From positions 1-53,277 of the forward strand of contig JABIBQ010000065.1 of assembly GCA_018652685.1 (NCBI GenBank): a DNA stretch of 53,277 bases. Direction: 5' to 3'. This document shows, piece by piece, positions 8,125 through 16,560 of this stretch; position 1 is the stretch's first letter, and every line of letters begins with the position of its first letter. The notes beneath the pieces were generated by a model. The model ran no database searches, had not been told where the DNA came from, and saw only the letters and a list, made by a program, of their open reading frames with translations. A program made the position numbers and the translations under genes. The DNA comes from Candidatus Bathyarchaeota archaeon (GTDB taxonomy: Archaea > Thermoproteota > Bathyarchaeia > TCS64).

Positions 8125-8445
8125 TTAGGTGCGGATCATCACAAGCATCATCTTGAACGCTGAAACAGCTCTCAATGCATGCGGCTCGTCCGCTGGCATA
8201 ATAATGGTCTCACCTTTTCCAACCTCATAGTCCTTCCCCGAGATAGTGATAACCGCTTTCCCGTCGTAAACGTATGCCAGTGCATCGAATGGGGCCGTGT
8301 GTTCGCTAAGCCCCTCGCCCTCACTAAACGCGAAAACAGTTACTGTCCCCTTTGGTTTTTCGATTACGGTTCTGCTGACCACTGATTGCTTCTGGTACTC
8401 AACCATCTCGTAGAGTTTTTCCACATCAACCAAAATATTCACCAA
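8125..8445 (-). CDS. Cupin domain protein with degenerate metal site
   Basis: A 106-residue cupin. FAFSEGEGLSEHTAPFDALAYVYDG (about 34-58) is motif 1 but only one histidine is visible, and GETIIMPADEPHALRA (about 78-93) is motif 2 with its histidine. This pattern matches the small cupins annotated as quercetin-dioxygenase-like or AraC-N-like sensors. It forms a pair with the downstream cupin and is divergent from the octaheme cytochrome gene, with about 195 bases between starts. Confidence 0.75.
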   Translation of the reverse strand: MVNILVDVEKLYEMVEYQKQSVVSRTVIEKPKGTVTVFAFSEGEGLSEHTAPFDALAYVYDGKAVITISGKDYEVGKGETIIMPADEPHALRAVSAFKMMLVMIRT

Positions 8446-8610
8446 ACAAGACTAGACTTTTATGACTAATTAACTTGGGGTGAAGATGCAGCCCGAAAGG
8501 ACTTAGAAAAACATTCGATACAATTACCTCGCTGATAACGCAACTTATTTTTAACATATTTGCCGAAAACACAATTCCTATAATGTTGAAAAAAGGTATT
8601 TACATGAACA

Positions 8611-8618
8611 TTTATAAT
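8611..8618 (+). promoter_or_regulatory. TATA box for the octaheme cytochrome gene
   Basis: tttataat centred about 26 bases before ATG 8641. This supports a leaderless transcript and that ATG over the upstream in-frame GTG at 8620. Confidence 0.5.
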
Positions 8619-8640
8619 AGTGCGATATGAAGAAAATATC

Positions 8641-10206
8641 ATGAGAAAATCTTCTCGTATAATTATTCTGTTATCGCTTATGGTTATCGCGGTAACACTC
8701 AGTAACACCGCCGTTGCTTCTGCAACAGAGGAATGTATTGTTTGTCATGAGTCCATATCACCAGAGACCGTAGACCAATGGGAGCAAAGCAATCACAGCG
8801 AAGTTGGTGTAGGCTGCTTTGACTGCCACGAGGCATCAGCGGATGACCCGTCGGCTTTCAGTCACTCGCTTGGTCTTGTCACACAGGTAGTTTCACCGAA
8901 CGCCTGTGCAAAGTGCCATACTGACGAGGTCGAAGAATACTCGATGAGCAAGCACGCTTGGACGACATTTATAGGTCCCCTCAAGCCATGGTACAAGGCC
9001 ATGGTCGCGGAGGGACTGGACCCACTTGATATGCAGACGGCTATTGATCACAACCCTGAGGAATTCATCAAGAGTCTTGTGACCCCTCTGTTCCCTGACT
9101 CAGGCGCTTTGGAAAATGCAGGGTTACTTGACGACCCTGAGTACAACCACGAGAACCAGGTAAACGGGTGTGAGACCTGTCACGGTACGTACGTTATCGC
9201 CGAGGACGGGGAAATCACGGACGGATGGCCAAACACAGGAGTTGGAAGAGTGAACCCCGATGGATCACTCGGATCATGTGCGTCATGCCACACCAGGCAT
9301 CTCTTCAGCGTGGAGGAAGCTAGGAAACCCGAGACCTGTGGCCAGTGTCACCTTGGTCCTGATCACCCTCAGATGGAGATCTACGAGGAGAGCAAACATG
9401 GAAATATGTACTTTAGTATGGGCGAGTCCTGGGACTGGGAGGACGATGATTGGGGCGTGGATGATATCAATGCGCCAACCTGTGCAACCTGCCACATGTC
9501 CGGATTCAACGGAGCAGTTGAGACCACTCATGATGCAGGAGCTAGGCTCTACTGGGAGCTACAATCCAAAAAGTCTGGCCCACAGTGGGACTCTGCGGAG
9601 CTAGTACCCTTAGGACTGCAAAGCCCTGATCTTGAGCAGGCTGAGGCCGGTCGTGCCGAGATGGAGGCGGTCTGCACCGTCTGTCATGTCTCAAGCTGGG
9701 TTGAGCCATACTTTGAAAGCTTTGACAACACGGTCAGCGACTACAATATGATGTACGATTATACGTTAGCGCTGCTCAACGAGGCATATGATGAAGATTT
9801 GATTGACCCGTCAAACCCCATCGACGAGGTGCCTGAGATCCAGCATTACTACATCTGGCACCACAGTGGAAGGAGATGGAGGATGGGCGCGTCAATGATG
9901 GCCCCCGACTGGACTCACTGGAACGGCGCAGTAGATGCAACGCTGGCTAACCTGAACACCATGGAGAACTGGATTAAGGATGCCAGGGAGACAAAGGTGC
10001 TTGAGGAGAAGCTGACAACCACGGAGGCTCAGCTACTGACCTCAGAGTCCCAGATAGAGCAGCTAATCCAGGACATAGAGGACTTGGACACAGCCATCCA
10101 TGTCGAGAAGCCTGAAATAGGCAACAATCAGCTGATGCCATCCGCGATTATTGGGCTTGGTATTATCATAGCCGCAGTCCTGCTCCTACAGAAGGACAGG
10201 CTATAA
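8641..10206 (+). CDS. Exported octaheme cytochrome c, hydroxylamine-oxidoreductase-like, C-terminally anchored
   Basis: 521 residues from ATG 8641; the frame also offers GTG 8620, but the TATA box and the signal peptide favour the ATG. An N-terminal signal sequence (RKSSRIIILLSLMVIAVTLS) ends near residue 28. Eight CxxCH haem sites follow: CIVCH, CFDCH, CAKCH, CETCH, CASCH, CGQCH, CATCH and CTVCH. The C-terminal part has RMGASMMAPDWTHWNG, resembling the motif after the last haem in the HAO superfamily, with Trp where that family often has Tyr. A coiled coil (about 450-485) and a final membrane helix (SAIIGLGIIIAAVLLLQ) anchor it outside the cell. Likely roles are extracellular reduction or oxidation of nitrogen oxides, hydroxylamine or other acceptors. 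No quinol-oxidase partner gene is adjacent. Confidence 0.85.
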   Translation: MRKSSRIIILLSLMVIAVTLSNTAVASATEECIVCHESISPETVDQWEQSNHSEVGVGCFDCHEASADDPSAFSHSLGLVTQVVSPNACAKCHTDEVEEYSMSKHAWTTFIGPLKPWYKAMVAEGLDPLDMQTAIDHNPEEFIKSLVTPLFPDSGALENAGLLDDPEYNHENQVNGCETCHGTYVIAEDGEITDGWPNTGVGRVNPDGSLGSCASCHTRHLFSVEEARKPETCGQCHLGPDHPQMEIYEESKHGNMYFSMGESWDWEDDDWGVDDINAPTCATCHMSGFNGAVETTHDAGARLYWELQSKKSGPQWDSAELVPLGLQSPDLEQAEAGRAEMEAVCTVCHVSSWVEPYFESFDNTVSDYNMMYDYTLALLNEAYDEDLIDPSNPIDEVPEIQHYYIWHHSGRRWRMGASMMAPDWTHWNGAVDATLANLNTMENWIKDARETKVLEEKLTTTEAQLLTSESQIEQLIQDIEDLDTAIHVEKPEIGNNQLMPSAIIGLGIIIAAVLLLQKDRL

Positions 10207-10214
10207 CTCTCTTT

Positions 10215-10679
10215 TTATTCGATTTCTTTTTCATATACATACAAGGGTTCAGGGCAATCAGGTAACCAGCCCTTGTTTATGTACCCGAGTTTCTCGTAGA
10301 AATGATGGTTCCTGACAGCATAAGGCGGGGTCTCAAGGGTCCATTTCCTCGCAGGATAGTTTTCATGGATGTGCATCATCGCGCTCTGCCCGATCTTCTT
10401 GTCTTGATGGTCAGGAAGGATCCAGATCCGGATTAGCTGCTTGTGGCTTTGGCTCAATTCTTCGATTATGATGCCGCCGATTATCTCTCCATCCAACATG
10501 ATTTTCAGGTAGATGTCATCCCTCATCCTGTTTAACTGATAATTGACATCATCGTACCCAGGTGCCCCACCCACAGGTTTACCAGTGTGCTTGAAGGTGT
10601 CATCATCGAAGGTCACCTTGCACGTCCGGGTCAACTCATCTGCATCAGAAGCTTCGGCGGGTAAGAACTGGACTTTCAT
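10215..10679 (-). CDS. GNAT family N-acetyltransferase
   Basis: A 154-residue protein with the GNAT pattern: EIIGGIIIEEL (strand beta-4), IRIWILPDHQDKKIGQSAMMHIHE (acyl-CoA binding loop of the Q/R-x-x-G-x-G/A type, about 84-107) and a final AVRNHHFYEKLGYINKG. It transfers an acetyl group from acetyl-CoA to an unknown amine. It ends 8 bases after the cytochrome stop, in convergent orientation. Confidence 0.82.
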   Translation of the reverse strand: MKVQFLPAEASDADELTRTCKVTFDDDTFKHTGKPVGGAPGYDDVNYQLNRMRDDIYLKIMLDGEIIGGIIIEELSQSHKQLIRIWILPDHQDKKIGQSAMMHIHENYPARKWTLETPPYAVRNHHFYEKLGYINKGWLPDCPEPLYVYEKEIE

Positions 10680-10727
10680 CCAGTCAAGTAGGGTCGATGT
10701 GAATAAAACAGTATCAAAAGAAGGGGA

Positions 10728-11579
10728 TTAAACCCCGAGGTACTTGGCTATGTTAGCCTCGGAGTCCTTCTTGGGGACAATGATACCGTCCTTGCTGCTC
10801 AGGATAGTCGTGATTCCAGGCCCGTGACCCGCTGACTTGCTCCATCCGTGGACCACAATTCCAATGGTCACTGCTCCCTCATAGTAGCCCCTACCATACC
10901 AGTTGAGTTGGTCACGGAGGCATACAACATCGCCGAACCTGATGTTCTTGAGGTCAAGCTCATCAAACACCTCCGGACAGGTTGTCTGGATATCGTAGTC
11001 AATGGTTACAGGCCACATACCATACCCCGAACCCATGATATATGCGGGATATTCGCCGGTGACAGGGACCACGAGTTTCCCGTCCTTCATCTCGATGCCC
11101 AGTTTCTCAAGGAGCTCTGGGTCAATCTTATTCACCCTCACGGTCTCCTCGAAACCATTGATCTTCAATCCAGTTCCCCAAGCCTTGACAAGCACCTTGT
11201 CACCGGGGATAATGTTTTCCTTGTCGTCCTGGTTGAAGTGAACAATAAAGGAGCCATGTTTACCCGTTATTCGCCCATTTGAGCCCTTTGCATCACCGTT
11301 GGTCATCTTGACCTCGTTGCCGATACAGGCTAGAACGCTGAGAGCCCCTCCTTCCGCTTTATCCGGATTTGAAATGCTCAACCCAGGCTCGACGTGCTCC
11401 TCGTTCTCCATGCCATACGTCGGGTCACCCACTGCCACGTTGTACTTGACACCGCTCATGCCTAATCCGATCCGGGGGTTACCATCGAAATCTGTCCGGT
11501 AGCCACGGCGTGCACTGGGGTGGTTGACTGCAGCGGAGACAGCCATCTTGACGAGTTTATCCTTGTTTGTCTCGATCAT
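10728..11579 (-). CDS. DUF4438 family protein, downstream copy
   Basis: A 283-residue protein related to its upstream neighbour. Shared features are the TNKDKLVK N-terminus, IGLGMSGVKYNVAVGD, GDAKGSNGRITGKHG, a long middle with FGDVVCLRDQLNWYGRGYYEGAVTIGIVVHG, and SAGHGPGITTILSS near the C-terminus, then EANIAKYLGV. This is the pattern of DUF4438, a family of unknown function whose invariant His and Gly in AGHGPG suggest a metal- or ligand-binding site. No signal or membrane segment is seen. ATG 11579 directly follows the TAG stop of the upstream copy, so the two are probably co-translated. Confidence 0.75.
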   Translation of the reverse strand: MIETNKDKLVKMAVSAAVNHPSARRGYRTDFDGNPRIGLGMSGVKYNVAVGDPTYGMENEEHVEPGLSISNPDKAEGGALSVLACIGNEVKMTNGDAKGSNGRITGKHGSFIVHFNQDDKENIIPGDKVLVKAWGTGLKINGFEETVRVNKIDPELLEKLGIEMKDGKLVVPVTGEYPAYIMGSGYGMWPVTIDYDIQTTCPEVFDELDLKNIRFGDVVCLRDQLNWYGRGYYEGAVTIGIVVHGWSKSAGHGPGITTILSSKDGIIVPKKDSEANIAKYLGV

Positions 11580-12515
11580 CTAGTTTCCCTCCAGGCCAAG
11601 ATACTTGGCGATATTTGCATCGGGATCAATAATCGGCTTAATCTTGCCCGTCTTGGACGACGCGATAGCCATCACACCGGGTCCATGCCCGGCAACATCG
11701 CTTGCCCCTGTTGTGACGACCCCGACTGTTACTGCCTCCTTGTAGTAACCTTTTCCATAATCCATGAGCACATCGCGACATGCGACAATATCCCCTATCC
11801 GCAGATCACCGTAACCATACTTCTCTACAAGGTGTGGTGGATTCGTCTGGATGCACCAGTTCCCCGATTCTGCAGATGAGCCGCCGACGCCCATGCCCAT
11901 ACAGACTGCGGGTACCTTTTTTGCGACTGGAATCTCAAGCACATCACCGTCGAGCTTCAGCTCAAGCGATTCGAGGAAGCTAGGGGACATGTTGAAAACT
12001 TTCCCCGGGAACTCCTCAATCTCTAGTCCGACGCCGTCCTGCTGGAATTTTGCTTTATCCCCTATGTTGAGCTTCTCAAGGTCGTCATTTTTGAAGTGAA
12101 CGAACACGTGCTTCCCAGAGATCCCCGTACCGCCCTTGCCCGTGACAACGCCCTCGATACCTTTTCCATCGCCGTTGACAACGGTCACCTTGGTCCCTAT
12201 GGCAGTGTACTTGACGAATGCTTGGGCTGTTCCCTTCATATTGTAAGAACTTCCATCCGATGAGTCATCGTACCCCAGGAAGCTGACTCCGGGGCTAAGG
12301 TACTCTGTCTCCGGCCACCCATAGCAGGAACCGCCCACCTTGACGTTGTATTTTATTCCGCCGACGCCTGCACCTATCTTGGGCTTCCCGTCCCATGTAG
12401 TCATATAGGCTCCGATTAACCCACCCTGAACGAACATCACAGGCGGGGCGATTTTTCCCAGCAACACCTGTTTCAATAGTTTGTCCTTGTTAGTTTTGAT
12501 TGCCAATTTAAACAC
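11580..12515 (-). CDS. DUF4438 family protein, upstream copy
   Basis: A 311-residue paralogue of the 10728-11579 protein. Aligned landmarks are TNKDKLLKQ, IGAGVGGIKYNVKVGG, GDGKGIEGVVTGKGG, IGDIVACRDVLMDYGKGYYKEAVTVGVV, DVAGHGPGVMAIASS and DANIAKYLGLEGN. GTG 12515 gives four more residues than the paralogue; TTG 12506 would give an equivalent start. Function unknown. Tandem divergence of two copies suggests a heteromer. An MFS permease upstream on the same strand may supply the substrate, but that is inference only. Confidence 0.75.
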   Translation of the reverse strand: MFKLAIKTNKDKLLKQVLLGKIAPPVMFVQGGLIGAYMTTWDGKPKIGAGVGGIKYNVKVGGSCYGWPETEYLSPGVSFLGYDDSSDGSSYNMKGTAQAFVKYTAIGTKVTVVNGDGKGIEGVVTGKGGTGISGKHVFVHFKNDDLEKLNIGDKAKFQQDGVGLEIEEFPGKVFNMSPSFLESLELKLDGDVLEIPVAKKVPAVCMGMGVGGSSAESGNWCIQTNPPHLVEKYGYGDLRIGDIVACRDVLMDYGKGYYKEAVTVGVVTTGASDVAGHGPGVMAIASSKTGKIKPIIDPDANIAKYLGLEGN

Positions 12516-12581
12516 TGGTAGTAGTATGGAGCATTTTCAATACAACATTTTCGATTAGGGACATTCCCCATTTTGATTTGA

Positions 12582-13763
12582 TTATTGAGGAAGGTTCCTC
12601 GGCTCCTGGATGAAGAACGCTGGGAGCAGGGAAATGGCAGACACAACGGCGATGTAGCTGAACCCCATGTTGAACCCGTATGTCTCCACGACCCACCCGA
12701 AAAGGGCGCTACTGATGCTTGCGATGGTGAAGCCTATGGTGAAGTAAAGTCCAAAGATCTGGTCCAGTTGGCTCCTCTCCACGCTGTCGGTCATGACGCT
12801 CTGGACAATCACAGTCTGCACCATGAAACCGATAAAGAACAGAAGCACGGCCAACCCCGTGTAGCTCGTTACATAGTTGAGCATAAAATACCCTACCGCG
12901 CTTGCGGTCATAATCCCTATGATCAACGGCTTCCTGTTCATCCGGTCGCTGAGCCAACCCCAGAAGAATGGCCCGAGGACTCCTCCACCCAGCATTACAG
13001 CATATAGTAGGCTGCTCCGCTCGGAAGAAAAACCGAGGATATCGATAAAATACAGTGGCAGGAAGGTCCTGACACCCATTCTGAACGCCATTACGCTCCT
13101 GAGAACGCTGATTGACAGAACGTTCCTGTTCTTGAGCTGCTCGCGTAGCTTGCCCAGGTTGAGTGCGTCCCGTGACTTGCCCTCCACGTCACTGGAACCC
13201 TTGATGAAGAAGAGAATTACCACTGAGAGAGCAAGGGCAGGGATAGAGAGGACCCCTAGGGTCGATCTCCAGCCCATTCTGGTGAGTAGGTACGCAGTAA
13301 GCAAGGGAGTGAAGGCGAAAGCGATTGAAGGCACGGCCTGGTTTAGCCCAAGCATCCTGCCCCGGTCCTTGGGGTCGGCCCCGTTGCTGACGATTGAAGC
13401 ACCGAGGGGATGTTGTACACTGTTTCCAACTCCAGCGAGAACGCTGAAGCCCATGAACTGGGCGAACCCGTTACCCATAGAAATACCGATGTTCATGAGG
13501 GCGTTGAGTAGGTTTCCACCGGAAATCAGTACCCGTGCGCTGAACCATCTCCTGAAAAGGCCGACGAACATCTGCGGGACACCAGCGGCGAGACCCGCTG
13601 CTGACCTGATGAGCCCGAGCTCCGCGTAAGATATGTCGAACTCGTCCATGAGATCAGGGTAAAGCATTGGCATCGAGCCGCTGATAACGTGGTTTAGCAT
13701 GTGAAGTATGATTACCGACCAGACTAGCTGGCCTGATTTTTTCGATGTATCGTCGCCGCTCAT
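12582..13763 (-). CDS. Major facilitator superfamily transporter
   Basis: About 393 residues from ATG 13763 (GTG 13772 also in frame). About twelve hydrophobic segments lie in two halves joined by a charged loop (about 190-215: SSDVEGKSRDALNLGKLREQ). The family loop motif appears in both halves: RRWFSARVLISGG in the first and GWLSDRMNRKPLIIG in the second. It is a secondary transporter of the cytoplasmic membrane, probably proton-coupled; the substrate is unknown. It precedes the DUF4438 pair on the same strand and follows the reductive-dehalogenase-like gene. Confidence 0.88.
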   Translation of the reverse strand: MSGDDTSKKSGQLVWSVIILHMLNHVISGSMPMLYPDLMDEFDISYAELGLIRSAAGLAAGVPQMFVGLFRRWFSARVLISGGNLLNALMNIGISMGNGFAQFMGFSVLAGVGNSVQHPLGASIVSNGADPKDRGRMLGLNQAVPSIAFAFTPLLTAYLLTRMGWRSTLGVLSIPALALSVVILFFIKGSSDVEGKSRDALNLGKLREQLKNRNVLSISVLRSVMAFRMGVRTFLPLYFIDILGFSSERSSLLYAVMLGGGVLGPFFWGWLSDRMNRKPLIIGIMTASAVGYFMLNYVTSYTGLAVLLFFIGFMVQTVIVQSVMTDSVERSQLDQIFGLYFTIGFTIASISSALFGWVVETYGFNMGFSYIAVVSAISLLPAFFIQEPRNLPQ

Positions 13764-13835
13764 GAGTTGCACCTAGTCCAGTCATCACCTGTATTGGGAC
13801 AGTTAAAGTCAGCGATAAAAGAATGAGTGAGGAGG

Positions 13836-15221
13836 CTAATTCTTGTTCCATTCAAGCCACTTGGATACCTTCCTCGGTTTCCATTTGACCCCATACATCA
13901 GGTCGTCCATGATGGGGAATATCTTCCTGGCAACGGGTGACCTCTTAATGAGCCACTTCACGGCAATGTGGAGAGGCGTGTGGGGCCTGCTGAACCCGCA
14001 TGCTGCCATGCAGATGCCACAGTCTGTTCCCACCTTCCTCCAGTACTCGAAGCACGTTTCATCGTCAAGCTTCCACTTCATGTACCCGTTGTGCTCCACC
14101 ATGCTATCCATAGGTATGCTCAGGCTCGGGCAGGTGGTCGCGCATTTCTTGCACTCAACGCAGTACTCCTCAACTCCAAACGAGATGGGCTTGTCAGGTA
14201 CGAGAGGCATATCAGTGAGAACACCGAACACCCTGATTCTTGAACCGTACTCGGGGTGGATGAGGTACCCGTTTCTTCCTATCTCGCCCAGCCCGGCGTC
14301 CACGGCCATAGGCGGGGTTATGGTGTCGTAGTGGTTGTCCATCTGGGCAATTGCGTGGTACCCCATGGACTTGAACCAGTGAGCAACAATAGTTGATATG
14401 TAATCGCCCAGTGCGTACTCCTGGCTGGATTCGGCCACAGTGGGAGAGTGGGGAGCGGACATGATATGCTCATAGTTCATCTCGCAGGTGAACATCACGG
14501 CGTACTTGGGCAGATCAGGAATCTTGTCACCCCACTCAAGGTACGCGTCGGGCATTCCCCTAGTGGAGTACACGAAATTGGGGTTGAGCATTGTGATGCC
14601 AGCGTCGCTGGCCCCCAGGTGTTTGATGTAATTCTTGACAACCTCCGAGGCGTACTCCGGACTCAACTCGTGGACCGTCTGGTCCTCCTCGGGTACGGCG
14701 TCTGCGTGGGGGCCAAGGATGTGGCATAGGTGGAAGTTTGCACTCATCATGGCCATGTTCTTTGGAGTGAAATCGATACTGGGGTTGTGGAAACCCGTTT
14801 CCATAGCCTTGATTTTGTCATCGATCTCTTTGGCCTGGGGGTGAGACTCGTAGTATTGATCGTATCTCTCCGTGCCCTCAACGAGCCTGCCCCTGACGAA
14901 CACTATATCCCGCTCGTCCACCTGCTCGGGTTTTCCCACCTTGTAACCGTCAGTGCCCTGCAGGGCCTTTCTGTTAGGAGGCCCGGGTATCAATAGGATG
15001 ATGACGAATGCCCCGACGAGCGCGAAGTAGTACGATGCTACCTGGTTGATAATGGGGACATAGGCTATCCCGATGCCCAACAGTATGTGGAATGTCATAG
15101 CTAGACCAGAAAGGGTAGCCGCCCTGGTCTCTTTCTCGAAGTAGCTGTCAACCAACGCCACAAGGGATGCCCCGACGAGCGCGAGGTCTGTCAATAGTAG
15201 GATTACGGGATCAAATGCCAT
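13836..15221 (-). CDS. Membrane-anchored reductive-dehalogenase-like iron-sulphur protein
   Basis: 461 residues from ATG 15221. A longer frame exists, but a TATA box at 15243-15254 sits about 26 bases before this ATG. Three N-terminal hydrophobic segments (about residues 4-85, ending VGAFVIILLIPG) are followed by a soluble part with the GLGEIGRNGYLIHPEYGSRIR motif typical of reductive dehalogenase and epoxyqueuosine reductase corrinoid domains. Two [4Fe-4S] clusters follow: CVECKKCATTCP and CFEYWRKVGTDCGICMAACG. Family chemistry uses a corrinoid to remove halogens or reduce an epoxide. QueG is soluble, so the membrane helices favour a respiratory or unknown reductase. No Tat signal is seen, so the catalytic domain could be cytoplasmic. 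No rdhB-type anchor gene is nearby; the anchor may be built in. Confidence 0.8.
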   Translation of the reverse strand: MAFDPVILLLTDLALVGASLVALVDSYFEKETRAATLSGLAMTFHILLGIGIAYVPIINQVASYYFALVGAFVIILLIPGPPNRKALQGTDGYKVGKPEQVDERDIVFVRGRLVEGTERYDQYYESHPQAKEIDDKIKAMETGFHNPSIDFTPKNMAMMSANFHLCHILGPHADAVPEEDQTVHELSPEYASEVVKNYIKHLGASDAGITMLNPNFVYSTRGMPDAYLEWGDKIPDLPKYAVMFTCEMNYEHIMSAPHSPTVAESSQEYALGDYISTIVAHWFKSMGYHAIAQMDNHYDTITPPMAVDAGLGEIGRNGYLIHPEYGSRIRVFGVLTDMPLVPDKPISFGVEEYCVECKKCATTCPSLSIPMDSMVEHNGYMKWKLDDETCFEYWRKVGTDCGICMAACGFSRPHTPLHIAVKWLIKRSPVARKIFPIMDDLMYGVKWKPRKVSKWLEWNKN

Positions 15222-15242
15222 GAATACCTCATGCTGTGTCCA

Positions 15243-15254
15243 GATATAAAATAG
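15243..15254 (-). promoter_or_regulatory. TATA box for the reductive-dehalogenase-like gene
   Basis: Reads ctattttatatc on minus, about 26 bases before ATG 15221, and decides that start against an upstream in-frame one. Confidence 0.5.
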
Positions 15255-15288
15255 AAAGCACAGAGGAGTGCCCAACCCTCCACGATTA

Positions 15289-15297
15289 TTTATACCG
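15289..15297 (+). promoter_or_regulatory. TATA box for the isoaspartyl dipeptidase gene
   Basis: tttataccg centred about 25 bases before ATG 15317; it supports a leaderless start there. It is divergent from the TATA box at 15243-15254, so the two genes have back-to-back promoters. Confidence 0.5.
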
Positions 15298-15316
15298 ATT
15301 CAACCCATACCAGTCC

Positions 15317-16510
15317 ATGTTTATATTAATTCAGGGAGCGGAGGTCTACGCACCAGAATACATGGGGGTACAGGACCTATTGATCCTAGGGCACAAGATC
15401 ATCAGGGTGGGAGAGAATCTTGAGACACCGGCTGGGTTCAAGTGTGATACCATTTACGCATCGGGCAAGATCGTCTACCCTGGGTTCGTTGACAACCACG
15501 TCCACCTCATAGGTGCTGATGACGGCCAGGGCCCCATGGGCAGGACCCATGACATCGCGTGGGCCGATATCGTCGAGTCGGGCACAACCACAGTGGTCGG
15601 CTGCCTGGGCAGTAGCAGGTTTGTTAGGAGCCTGCACCAGCTGTACATCAAGGCCCTTGAGCTGGATATGATGGGGCTTTCCACTTACATGTACACCGGC
15701 AGCTTCGTCATCCCGCCGCCAACCCTCACCGGGGAGATCAGGAAGGACATTTATTTGATACCCAAGGTCATCGGGTTGAAGACGGCCATCAGTGATACTA
15801 CTACCAACCATCATACGTGGAGGGATCTAGCAGCTATCACCGCTGAGGTCAGGTACGGCGCGGGTGTCGCCAATAAGCACGCCGTCACCCATGTTCACGT
15901 GGGCAGGCAGAGGACTCGGATGGACAGGATATTCGAGCTAATAGACAATACTGGGCTTGACCCGGCTATGGTTATACCAACACACATCAACCGCAGAAAC
16001 CCGGACGTGATGGAGCAGAGCATCGAGTACACAAAGATGGGCGGTATCGTGGACCTCAGCAGCCTGATGAGGAAGGAGGAGGGGACAATGACGGGCTTGA
16101 AGCCCGAGTACGCAGTAAAGCGGATGCTGGATGAGGGCGCGGTCCATGAGAACATGACCATGAGCAGTGACGGCAACGTACCCCAGTTAATCATGGAGGA
16201 GGGTAAGCGTGTCGGTAGGTACATCGCTCCGCTTGACCTGAACAGGCGCGAGGTGAGGGACATGGCCAACAACGGCGTGTGTAGCCTAACGGATGCCCTG
16301 AAGATAATGACCAGCAATGTCGGGAAGGCACTTGGAATCCAGAAGGGCAGGATCGCGGAAGGCTACGACGCTGATATCGTAATCGCGGACGGCGTTGAGA
16401 ATATGAGGGTCGAGAAGGTGTACGCGAAGGGCAAGCTGCTGGTTGACGGCGGCTCAGCCATCTGGAAGACCCATTTCCAGAAGGACCCATACTATAACCA
16501 GTACAACTAG
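15317..16510 (+). CDS. iadA: Beta-aspartyl (isoaspartyl) dipeptidase, amidohydrolase superfamily
   Basis: 397 residues from ATG 15317; the frame extends upstream but the TATA box at 15289-15297 decides the start. Metal-site landmarks are YPGFVDNHVHLIG (HxH, about 51-63), KHAVTHVHVG, VIPTHINRR and the MSSDGNVP aspartate near 288-295. ESGTTTVVG and the glycine-rich C-terminus match IadA-type beta-aspartyl peptidases, which cleave isoaspartyl dipeptides formed from damaged proteins or from cyanophycin and asparagine derivatives. It is cytoplasmic. Downstream on the same strand are an uncharacterised gene and an amidinotransferase-like gene, consistent with nitrogenous-compound catabolism. Confidence 0.85.
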   Translation: MFILIQGAEVYAPEYMGVQDLLILGHKIIRVGENLETPAGFKCDTIYASGKIVYPGFVDNHVHLIGADDGQGPMGRTHDIAWADIVESGTTTVVGCLGSSRFVRSLHQLYIKALELDMMGLSTYMYTGSFVIPPPTLTGEIRKDIYLIPKVIGLKTAISDTTTNHHTWRDLAAITAEVRYGAGVANKHAVTHVHVGRQRTRMDRIFELIDNTGLDPAMVIPTHINRRNPDVMEQSIEYTKMGGIVDLSSLMRKEEGTMTGLKPEYAVKRMLDEGAVHENMTMSSDGNVPQLIMEEGKRVGRYIAPLDLNRREVRDMANNGVCSLTDALKIMTSNVGKALGIQKGRIAEGYDADIVIADGVENMRVEKVYAKGKLLVDGGSAIWKTHFQKDPYYNQYN

Positions 16511-16560
16511 TCAATTCAGAGGTTTTATCAGCCCGGAACACCCCGGTCTCTTGAATAATC

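Noticed and set aside
12585-13629. Long plus-strand ORFs opposite the MFS transporter
   Set aside because: Shadow frames of the transporter; no domain motif and biased composition.
15236-15316. The longer N-terminus of the isoaspartyl dipeptidase
   Set aside because: A TATA box lies inside it at 15289-15297, and the family-like N-terminus begins at ATG 15317.
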